The notes under the pieces: generated by a model
What the model saw: the letters and a program-made list of their open reading frames with translations, nothing else
The model's database searches: none
Told to the model about the DNA's origin: nothing
Translations under genes and position numbers: made by a program
Shown: piece by piece, positions 54,885-64,000 of the stretch
Layout of the letters: the number at the start of each line of letters is the position of its first letter
Position numbering within the stretch: the first letter of the stretch is position 1
Assembly: GCA_000469685.2 (NCBI GenBank)
Contig: LS997567.1
Location: forward strand, 8,938,374 to 9,002,373
Source of the DNA: Haemonchus contortus
Taxonomy: Eukaryota > Nematoda > Chromadorea > Rhabditida > Trichostrongylidae
DNA: 64,000 bases
Direction: 5' to 3'

Positions 54885-57040
54885 AAAGGCCACTTCTGAA
54901 AAGAAGAAGTTGTTACGCCTGATTTTCTAGATTCGATTACGTCAGCTTTCATCAACCACAACCTATTCTCACTGTTTTCTACTGCTAGCTGCTTCACAGA
55001 AAGAGAGGTACTTTTTGACTTTAACTAAGACTTAACCGCGCCGGTATTTGAAGCAAGCAACGACCCCACCACTGCTGCCTCTCTTCGTTTTCGAGTGCGA
55101 AAATAATTTTTACAAACGGGAGTGTTGTAAATCCACTATTTCACTTTGAAAATGAAAAGGCCTTTCTCATATATTTCTAGCTACATCCACACCCCAAATG
55201 TTGATTCTTGATAAATGTCGTTTTCACCCATGTTACCAAGTTCGCGGAAGAGCAGCAAACAGGCCCCTCGTTTTTGATAAGCAAGGAAACATATTTTTGT
55301 GCCAGTTGAGATGAAAAAGACGTCTTTGACCTATTCAACTATTGGGGTCTTGGAAAGGCATGAGGGGGCATAAAGTACATGATCCATCAACATCCTACTT
55401 CATTCAATATCCGATTCACGTGATCACCCTTTACAATGCTTCCAAATTATCTACATTCGTAAATAGTTCACATCACTCCCAAGATACTTCTGCACACTTG
55501 TACAAATTCCCCTAAGTCCATTTGGCCGTATATTGATATCTGGTTGAATACTGATATGACAGCATCTTGAGTTGAACAATCGTCAAATTCGCTATCCACA
55601 AGGACCTGTATCGAAGTTAATAGGGTAATTTGGAACTGACATGTCAGGTAAGAGTCATCTTTGCGTTAGTCTCAGGAAGGGAGTGACTTCTATTCACTCA
55701 TCAGAGTTCGGAAGCTAGATGTACCGTGCCTGCCATCTGACATACTTTTGTAAACTTTGGACTTGTTATATTAGTAAAGTTGACCTCTTTTTCGAAAGGG
55801 TAGCAAATCTTCTATCTTCGCTTTTCTTTGTCGTAAACCCATCCTCGTCCACCCTTTTTCGAAAAAGAATCATTGAGAAGTGTGGTGCAGTAGGATCGAA
55901 AGAGAGAAGCTGCGCTCGAAGGAATGTAGCAGAATGCAACAGCAGGTGAGAAATACAGGAACAAAAGAGCTAACAGTAGAATCATCACTAAAATAATGAT
56001 CGCAAATCGACTGAGCTGTATGAAGAATGCTAGAGCTGTAATAACGCGAAGCGATGGTTCGCGACAGCCGCGTGCGGCGAATCGATTGCACAAAACCGAT
56101 TCTATTGCACAACTTCTATCATTGAGAACACCTTTCATCCATACTTACTACATAATTTCAAACATGTATATTACAGTAAAAATCAAAAGTTCGAACCGTT
56201 GAGACGTCGACCGAAACCCTGAGAACAGTTCTGCTATAAAAAAATATGTATCGGAAAAATGGCCAAAACGTCGTACTTACGCACGATGTTGCATCCACAG
56301 TCACGAAATATAGTTTCGGATTTTAACTTCTTCTTGTTTTTGGATCCCGTTTTGTATAGTATATACATTTGGCTTTAATTCGAAACCGTAGTGGCTGACA
56401 ATTCTAATAAGGATAACCGTTAGAAGAGAATCGTGAGAGCTTGCATAAGTTCCTTTGCAGGCTTGCATAACACAGGTATTGCTCGGTATGGAAATTATGG
56501 AGAACACACTCAAGTGATCGTTCCATTTTTAACACAACGCTACCAAAAAATTCGTGTATTGAAGGATTTATCAGAGAAGGACAACGTTAAATAAAAACCT
56601 AAGCGAATGCAAGCATCCATTTCGCTTTGGCTTTCACAAGCACATGATATGCCCTAGTCGCACTCCATGACGCATTCAATGATCTGCACCCCGGATAAAT
56701 ACTTCGAACGGCAGCCGGTCGAGAGTTTCAATTGCATTACGAGATCAGTAGTGCTTGGATGGCGCGAAGTTAGGATTACATGGTGGATGCAGCATTCATT
56801 TTCAAACAAGTCAGCTATTTTTGCTGGTCACCGAAAATGTATGTGAGCTTAGTCACGGTATAACAGTACTACTTTGCGATTTACTCGCTTATTTTGGAGA
56901 GATTTGTTAATTGCTTCGTCGGATTATTATAAGTAGAGGTCCAAGTTCACATTTTGGTTCCTTGAAAGCCCTTGAAGCTAGGTAGCATCGTTGTGATCCC
57001 ATCAAACTGATAAGGCAACCTTTTCTTGTTCAAGATCAGC
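54885..57040. other. No recognised gene
   Basis: If the lactonase gene continues, its earlier exons should lie on the minus strand here or beyond; none was recognised. Bases 55095-55165 resemble 42480-42560, a dispersed repeat. Frames up to 108 codons are unassigned. Confidence 0.4.
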
Positions 57041-57501
57041 CTTTAAAGACACAGTTCACGATAAGAATGGTCACTGAGTTCTTCCCTCAGAAACACTCAA
57101 TGGCCCCCCAAGCTGATAGAAAGGACCTTCTCGCGCCCAAAAACTCGACGGTTAGGGAATAGTGGAAGCCTGTTTTCGGCTCGCGCGGCCTCCCCGCCCC
57201 TCGGTCGATGATACGTCAGACGAGGGTCGAGGCCATACAGATTGCAGCTATTCATTGTAGGGCTCACGCACAATCAGCTGATCGCTGAGCGATGAGACGA
57301 TGTTTTCCTCCCATTCTTTTTTCCTCTGTTATTTTTTGTTGCCGCGATCCCTTATATAATTTCCTCCCTCAAAAGCCTGAAAAAAGTGAGCTACTTTTGC
57401 TGCTAATAGGGGTTTTCGTTCAATTATGCCTATAAGTGTTCCTTCGCTTTCATCGCACTAGTTTCCATCTTATCTCCATTTTTCGCCATAATCTGGATAA
57501 C
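57041..57501 (+). repeat. Repeat P, copy 2 (target of RTE copy 5)
   Basis: Aligns with 32040-32450 and then with 35530-35600. It ends in the sequence AATCTGGATAAC that is repeated after the RTE insertion, so P was the insertion target. Confidence 0.8.
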
Positions 57502-57511
57502 CTACAGATCT

Positions 57512-57539
57512 CCTTCACTGAATTCTCTCTCACTGAAGG
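57512..57539 (+). other. Candidate 5'-terminal RNA stem of RTE copy 5
   Basis: CCTTCA (57512-57517) pairs with TGAAGG (57534-57539). In copy 4 the same place reads CCTTTCA and TGAAAGG, so the stem length changes on both sides together. RTE elements elsewhere can carry self-cleaving 5' ribozymes; this stem is only a hint of structure. Confidence 0.35.
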
Positions 57540-59590
57540 ATCCCCAGCCGGTTAGCGGCGAGGCTACGTAGGGCGTCCCCAGGTGGTGGATAGGGGAATT
57601 AATCGCCGACCAAAAGTCACCGGTACTAGCCCAGAGACGCAGGTGGATTCAGGGGATGGACTCCTTGTTTCTGCTGTGCTGGGTCGATATACCCTCTGAT
57701 TCTCGCAGGCGTATCCACGCATACGTGTGTGAAGAGTCTGTGGGTGCAGTTGGTATCCTGCCCATCGACTCGGCCAGAAGCTTGCATTCGAGTGACTGGA
57801 AGAATCTGGGAGGCGATTCGAGGCCGCCTCCAAAACCGGACCCCCTCGTCCACCCCCCCCCACGTCAGAGCCTGGCAAGCTACACGATAGGTTTTTTCAC
57901 ACGCCAAAAGCAGTAATAAAAACGGCCTCATTCCCCTGAACCTGAGGGAGCCCCTAATACGGCAGCGTTGGGTAGGAACGCTCGGGAGAGGCTGCTAAAA
58001 TCTCAGGGCCAAAACAGGCTGCCCAAAAGGAGAATGACAAAGATGGCAATCTGTACTTTCAAAGCACGCACGCTTGCATCGGAAGCGTGTATAGTAGACC
58101 AGATGATGCAAGTTAGGAAGATCAAGTACGACGTCATCGTACTGACCGAGACGAGAAGGCATCGCCCGCTGCACGCTGTATTTGAGAATATTTGAGACTG
58201 GAGAACTGTTCCATGGAACATGCGACAGTAGAGGCGTCGGCGGCGTAGGTGTCCTCGTCAATACGCACTTGGCCATGAACATCGATTCGTACGAATGCTT
58301 AACAACCCGAACCGGACGTTTGCGATTAAGAAGATGTGGCTCAATCCCAGCTCTAACCATCTTCGTTGCTTACGCACCAACATCGAGCTACGAAGAAGAA
58401 GAGTTGGAAGCGTTTTATATGAATCTGGAGAGGCTCTACAGAGAAGACCACACTTTCTTCAAGGTCATCGTCGGTGATTTTAACGCCAAGATTGGCCCCA
58501 GAAGAACGGCTGAAGAGCTTCACATCGGGACTCACGGAGTGGAATGGAATGAGCAGGGTGAAAGGCTGTCCGAGTTTATCATGACGACCCACACCATGGT
58601 AACTCGCGGTTCCAGAAGCCCTCCCATTTAAGATGGACATGGCTGTCACCTGGTGGACAGTTCCATAATGAAATAGACCACATCATCTTCAATCGGAGAT
58701 TTTGCCTGACCGACGTCGGCTGCTCCGAAGTTCTACATGGGATCGGACCATCGTCTCCTCCGCGCTAGATTCTGCTTCTCAGTGCGTGGAGAGAGCTATG
58801 AAGTTCAGGAAACGAAGCCCCAAGAGCTCCATCAACTGGGACCACTTCGCTTCCCTTGTAAATGGGAAGATTCCGTTATCGACAACATCGACGAAGAATA
58901 GAACCGGCTCGTCGAGCATCTTCACGATAGTGCTACGAAAGCAGAGAGTCTACAAACAGCCAAGAGACAACTCTCTTCGAGGACTCTCGAGCTGATACGC
59001 GAACATGGAATCGCGCGAGCTACAGGCAATTATCAACAAACGTCCGAACTTGCGAAGCTATGCAGAGAAGTGATAAAGGAAGATCTGAAAGAGAGAAGAG
59101 CAGCAGTCATCGAGGAAGCCGCCGAGGCCGGAAAGAGCATTCGCAAAGCCCGACGGAGCTTCGCCAATTACAAGACCAAGATGACTTCCCTTCGTCGTCC
59201 TGGCGGAACCGTTACTGCATCCCGGAGGGCAATGGAGAAGGTCATCTACGACTTCTACTCGGATCTCTTCGACACTTACCTCTACCTGCCTACTCACCAT
59301 CTTAGGCAAGACGAGTATATCGCTCATTCGGTTCTCCTTTCCGAAATACAACATGCCATAACGTCGATGAAGAACTGTACAGCGCCTGGTCCCGATAGGA
59401 TTAAACCAGAACATCTGAAGAGTATACCACCGGTCATCATCAAAACTCTGGCTAGGCTCTTCACTCGGTACCTGTCGGAATGCAAAGTGCCCACGTCGTG
59501 GAAAACTAGCAAGACTGTGTTGCTGTACGGAAAGGGAGATCCAGACGACATTGGCAATAATCGCCCAATCTGCCTGCTGTCCATATTCTA

Positions 59591-60872
59591 TTAGGTCGTG
59601 AAGAAAGTTCTTGCGTTTTTTGACGCCCAATTTTCAAATGCTCGCCGCGGCTTTATTTGCTATTAGAGTTTTGCAAGTTCTATACCATTCTGAAGCGCAT
59701 TTCTTGCTCTATCCAAATATATGATTGGTTTTGCCCTGGAGTGATTCCTGGGATTTTTTAGAAGGTCGAAATCAGCATGGACAAACGACAGATCCGCACG
59801 ATTTTTCTTTTCCAATTCAAATTGGGCAGGAGTGCGACGGAAACGGACCGGGATATCAACGATGACTTGGATCTAGATACGACAAATCAACTCACAGCAC
59901 AGTGGTGGTTTGAAAAATTCCGTACCGGCGATGAGAGCCTGGAAGATGATGAGCGTAGTGGGCGGCCATCGGCCGTTGACAACGAACAATTGAGAGCGTT
60001 AGTGGAAGAGAATCCACGTACAACGCTGAAGGATATTGGCTCGAGATTGAGTGTTTCCAGCAGGACGGCTGGCACCCACATGCAGGAGATCGGGAAGTCG
60101 CAGAAGCTTGATAAGTGGGTGCCGCATGAGTTGACCCAGCACCAGAAAGACCGCCGCTACGAGCTCGCCTCCGCCTTGCTTCTGCGCAACAGGAACGATC
60201 CATTTCTAGACCGTATTGTGACGTGTGATGAGAAAAGGACTCTGTACGACAACCAGCGACCATCAGGCCAGTATCTGAACAAGGATCAAGCCCCACGACA
60301 TGTTTCCAAGCCGAAGCAGCATGGAAGGAAGGTCATGGTGCTACTTGGTGGTCTGCAGTCGAGCTGATCCACCACAGCTTCATGAATCCGGATGAAATCG
60401 TAATAGCCGAGAAGTACTGTCAAGAACTCGACGAAATGCATCGAAAACTCCAGCTCATGAGCCCGGCACTGGTGAATAGGAAGAGGCCAATCCTACTCCA
60501 CGACAACGCTCGGCCCCACGTCGCACAACTTACCCTGAGAAAATTGATGGAGATAGGCTATGAAACTCTCCCGCATCCACCATATTCCCGAGACCTTGCC
60601 CCCACAGAATACCATTTCTTTGTACATCTCGACGGCTTTCTCAAGGAGAAATGCCTCTAAATCCAACATGATGCTGCCGCGGCATTCGACGATTTCATCG
60701 CCTCTAGATCTCCGGACTTCTACGCGAATGACGTAAACTAACTTGGTTCTCGTTAGCAAAAAAGTGTCGATAGTAATGGTTGTTATTTTGATTGATGAGG
60801 TTTTGTTTAAGCCGAGATATGTACATTTGAAGTTTGAGGCGCAAAAACACAAGAACTTTCTTCACGACCTAA
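59591..60872 (+). mobile_element. Mariner transposon inserted in RTE copy 5
   Basis: A 1,282-base element with inverted ends TTAGGTCGTGAAGAAAGTTC on both sides (about 31 of the first 33 bases match), flanked by TA at 59589-59590 and 60873-60874. Removing it with one TA restores the RTE reading register across the site. Confidence 0.95.
59777..60740 (+). pseudogene. Mariner transposase, frameshifted, third catalytic residue E
   Basis: The N-terminal DNA-binding part [20 protein letters not shown] leads to [20 protein letters not shown] and [19 protein letters not shown]. The first catalytic aspartate is in [12 protein letters not shown] (the usual DEKW tryptophan is R). A frameshift near 60345 splits the protein; the next part carries FMNPDEIVIAEKYCQELDE, the second catalytic aspartate in LLHDNARPHVAQL, and PPYSRDLAPTEYHFF. 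With 34 residues between, the third catalytic position is E where mariners of the DD34D type have D. A stop (TAA, 60658) truncates the C-terminal part. Inactive. Confidence 0.9.
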
Positions 60873-62169
60873 TACAAGCTTTTCACTCGTGTCATCCTAA
60901 ACAGGATTGGCAGAATATTAGATGAAGGACAGCCATGCGAGCAGGCAGGGTTTCAGAGAGGGTTCAGTACAATCGATCATATCCACACTTTAATAAGGCT
61001 CATTGAAGTATCGCGAGAAAACAAAATGCCGCTATGTCTTACGTTTATCGACTTGAAGAAAGCCTTTGACACCGTTAAGACAGAAGCGGTAATTGAAGCC
61101 CTGGGCAACCAGGGTGTTCCTACTAAATATATAAGGATGCTTCGTGAGCTCTACGACAACTTCACGTTCAGGATTTCATCATTCTACGAGGAAGTCATTG
61201 TCAACGTGAAGAGAGATGTCCGGCAAGGCGATACTATTACACCTAAACTTTTCAGTGCCGCTCTCGAGAATATCATGCGTCCTTTGGAATGGGAAGACTT
61301 GGGAGTGAAGGTCGATGGCCGCTTCCTACATCACCTCCTGTTCGCAGACGACATCGTGCTTATAACACCGAACATCGAGCAGGCGGAACGAATGCGCCGA
61401 GTTTGACAAAGCTTGTGGAAAGATCGAATTGAGACTGAACTTAACGAAGACGATGTTCATGAAAAACGGTTCGGTACCTGATGCTCCCTTCACGCTAAAC
61501 GGAAAGAATATCTCCGAATGCTCTAGCTATGTGTAGCTAGGTCGGGAAGTCAACATGATGAACGACCTAGCTCCGGAGCTGTGCAGAAGGAAACGGGCAG
61601 CGTGTTGAGCATTTAAGAATATCGAGGGAGTAGTGAAGAAGACAAAGAACATCCGGCTTCGCGCTCACCTTTTCGACACTCCTGTTCTTCCTGCTTTGAC
61701 GTACACCTCAGAGACTTGGACTCTACGAAAGCAGGATGGCTGTCAGCGTTGCTCAACGCGCTTTGGGAAGGATGATGCTCGGAATTTCCCTGTACACGCA
61801 AGTGCAGAAGGGAATCCGGAGTTCCGAGCTCCGTCAACGAACGAAGATCAGGGATGCCGTTGTCTACGCCATGAAATCGAAGATCAGGTGGGCCGGCCAC
61901 GTTATGCGATATAGTGGTGACAGTTGGACCAGGGTGGTTACTGACTGGATCCCTCGGAACATCAAACAAACTCCAGGAAGGCCGCCAACGAGATGGTCAG
62001 ACTTCTTCACGAAAGCTCTGAACGAAAGGAATGTTGATCCTCGTGTCCCTGGAGCGATTCACTGGACCACTCTGGCTCGTAACAGGGACGAATGGAGACG
62101 TTACTGGCGTCCGCTCGAGGAAATCGACGATCAACGGGACGACAGGTGATACGGGTGAATCTGGATAAC

Positions 62170-62995
62170 CCAAAATTATCGTGAACTGTCCTTTAACTCC
62201 GTTCGACAGCTTCATCGGGTATTTACCATAATGCTTGAGAGTAACATCATCGACCACATTCCAACTTATAGCAACAGCTCTGTTACAGGATTGTTTTCGT
62301 GAGCTTTTCACGAGGTTTGTATACTAGCTTTAGCCTTTTCGCCAAAACGTCAGCCTAAAAAAGCTAGTATATAGACCTCGTAAAGAGTTCAAGAAAACAA
62401 CCCAGTAACAAAGTAATTATGCCGAGATTCATAGAAAGCCACACGTGGAATTTTATCAACAGCCACCATTCGCTTCACGAAAGGGTGGTCTCCATCACGT
62501 TTGAAGCTCGCTCAACTTACGTGGCTCCTGAACATCTAGCTCTGTTACTGGTCCGAAACACTCGAACTTTTCATTAAGCATTTCCAAGGATGCGTTGCTC
62601 TCCCCAGTAAGTTCTTACACGGTTGCATGGAGATTGGCTTCGGGTAATGCCATCAAAAGACCATCATCCTTGCCTACTGGTCAGCCCATCTTAAAGTGAA
62701 AGTGCTGGAACGAAAAGTTGTGAGCTAACTTCCACACGTGTTCTGTGATGAGACTTTGCCAGCTTATGTTTCACGTACATCATGGAAAACACCAGCAACT
62801 CTTTAGCCATAATAGAGAAAAAAGTGAAATGTGCCGAAACTGCTATATCCGACATGTTTAGATCGAAGCTAAATTAACAAATGGGGATAAAATTTGATCA
62901 GCTTCCTCAAAAAAGTACAAATATATGCCTGTAATATATATTAAATGAAAAAACGTTCAGAACCGTTTTGAAAATCCACTTTCCGACCAATCCAA
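62170..62995. other. No gene; contains hairpin X
   Basis: Only the first roughly 25 bases match repeat P. The rest, apart from hairpin X, is unassigned AT-rich DNA. Confidence 0.4.
62282..62409. repeat. Hairpin X
   Basis: Arms of about 53 bases: GTTACAGGATTGTTTTCGTG...ATACTAGCTTT at the left, its imperfect complement AAAGCTAGTATATAGACCTC...CAGTAAC at the right, and a loop of about 20 bases. Confidence 0.85.
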
Positions 62996-64000
62996 ATGTA
63001 TGTATGTATGTATGTATGTATGTATGTATGTATGTATGTATGTATGTATGTATGTATGTATGTATGTATGTATGTATGTATGTATGTATGTATGTATGTA
63101 TGTATGTATGTATGTATGTATGTATGTATGTATGTATGTATGTATGTATGTATGTATGTATGTATGTATGTATGTATGTATGTATGTATGTATGTATGTA
63201 TGTATGTATGTATGTATGTATGTATGTATGTATGTATGTATGTATGTATGTATGTATGTATGTATGTATGTATGTATGTATGTATGTATGTATGTATGTA
63301 TGTATGTATGTATGTATGTATGTATGTATGTATGTATGTATGTATGTATGTATGTATGTATGTATGTATGTATGTATGTATGTATGTATGTATGTATGTA
63401 TGTATGTATGTATGTATGTATGTATGTATGTATGTATGTATGTATGTATGTATGTATGTATGTATGTATGTATGTATGTATGTATGTATGTATGTATGTA
63501 TGTATGTATGTATGTATGTATGTATGTATGTATGTATGTATGTATGTATGTATGTATGTATGTATGTATGTATGTATGTATGTATGTATGTATGTATGTA
63601 TGTATGTATGTATGTATGTATGTATGTATGTATGTATGTATGTATGTATGTATGTATGTATGTATGTATGTATGTATGTATGTATGTATGTATGTATGTA
63701 TGTATGTATGTATGTATGTATGTATGTATGTATGTATGTATGTATGTATGTATGTATGTATGTATGTATGTATGTATGTATGTATGTATGTATGTATGTA
63801 TGTATGTATGTATGTATGTATGTATGTATGTATGTATGTATGTATGTATGTATGTATGTATGTATGTATGTATGTATGTATGTATGTATGTATGTATGTA
63901 TGTATGTATGTATGTATGTATGTATGTATGTATGTATGTATGTATGTATGTATGTATGTATGTATGTATGTATGTATGTATGTATGTATGTATGTATGTA
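62996..64000. repeat. (ATGT)n tetranucleotide array, at least 1 kb
   Basis: About 250 uninterrupted units with no visible variant base, running off the window end. Its true length is unknown. Confidence 0.98.

Larger units (their letters stand above)
57502..62157 (+). mobile_element. RTE retrotransposon copy 5, full length, with nested mariner
   Basis: The 5' end CTACAGATCTCC is at 57502; 5' UTR to about 58035. Endonuclease: TFKARTLASEACIVDQMM (58060), GTCDSRGVGGVGVLVNTHLA (58220), VGDFNAKIGPRRTAEELHIG (58470). Linker and reverse transcriptase follow: MTSLRRPGGTVTASRRAME (59180), ITSMKNCTAPGPDRIKPEHL (59360), KGDPDDIGNNRPICLL (59540), LTFIDLKKAFDTV (61045), VRQGDTITPKLFSAALENIM (61210), LLFADDIVLITPN (61330). 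C-terminal blocks: [20 protein letters not shown] (61875) and [14 protein letters not shown] (62110). Tail GACAGGTGATACGGGTG. AATCTGGATAAC lies at both 57490-57501 and 62158-62169. A mariner sits at 59591-60872. Removing it leaves about 3.4 kb. Several frameshifts and a stop near 61537 make it inactive. Confidence 0.93.

Noticed and set aside
54885..56300. Upstream lactonase exons on the minus strand
   Set aside because: Splice-like signals exist (for example a GTAAGT near 56280) but the encoded peptides do not resemble the enzyme.

Overview
This looks like a repeat-rich window of a nematode nuclear genome, probably from a clade V parasitic (strongylid, hookworm-like) worm. The organism is an inference from three things: a complete four-exon gene for the nematode-type secreted fatty-acid-binding protein (As-p18/LBP-1 type), a 15-base match to the 5' end of the nematode SL1 spliced leader, and several families of RTE, CR1-like, maT, mariner and foldback elements. 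I see no bacterial or organellar features, no rRNA or tRNA gene and no CRISPR array. HOST GENES. Coding density is very low. Four host loci can be supported: a 39-codon exon of an unrecognised gene on the minus strand at the left edge (152-268); one exon of a CD36/SR-B scavenger receptor (28690-28851, plus); the LBP gene (exons 37935-38070, 38123-38304, 38468-38593, 39615-39665, plus), which rebuilds as an uninterrupted 164-residue precursor; and the last two exons of 6-phosphogluconolactonase (52430-52534 and 52608-52751, minus). A CR1-like LINE ends about a dozen bases from the splice acceptor of the penultimate lactonase exon. LAYOUT. 1-2.7 kb: host exon, then little. 2.7-4 kb: decayed CR1-like LINE (minus). 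7.0-11.7 kb: one RTE copy (minus) split by a 2.6 kb DNA transposon with about 140-base inverted ends and a TAA target duplication, which itself carries a complete-ended maT (DD37D) transposon. 11.75-15.9 kb: a long palindromic element (family R) with an RTE copy near its centre and a MITE in one arm. 17.9-21.2 kb: another RTE copy (minus) beside a partial R copy. 22.7-26.1 kb: pol remnant of a Ty3/gypsy LTR retrotransposon (minus). 26.2-27.7 kb: nested palindromic elements. 31.9-36.9 kb: a 5.0 kb relative of the 8.3-10.9 kb transposon (TGA target duplication), carrying a second RTE-like LINE. 40.7-41.9 kb: a foldback element with about 260-base ends. 44.1-49.2 kb: palindromic element S, with a 5'-complete RTE copy (TACAT target duplication) in its right arm and a 509-base insertion in its left arm. 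49.3-50.0 kb: a 745-base near-perfect palindrome. 52.8-54.9 kb: CR1-like LINE with the longest intact reading frame here. 57.0-62.2 kb: a full-length RTE copy with a 12-base target duplication, interrupted by a 1,282-base mariner at a TA site. 63.0-64.0 kb: an uninterrupted tetranucleotide array running off the window. Ten copies of one 220-265 base hairpin MITE are scattered throughout. Most of the window is best read as an archive of nested insertions whose order can be recovered from target duplications. No defence or biosynthetic system is visible; the most unusual aspect is the density and variety of long-inverted-repeat elements and the way RTE copies sit inside them.
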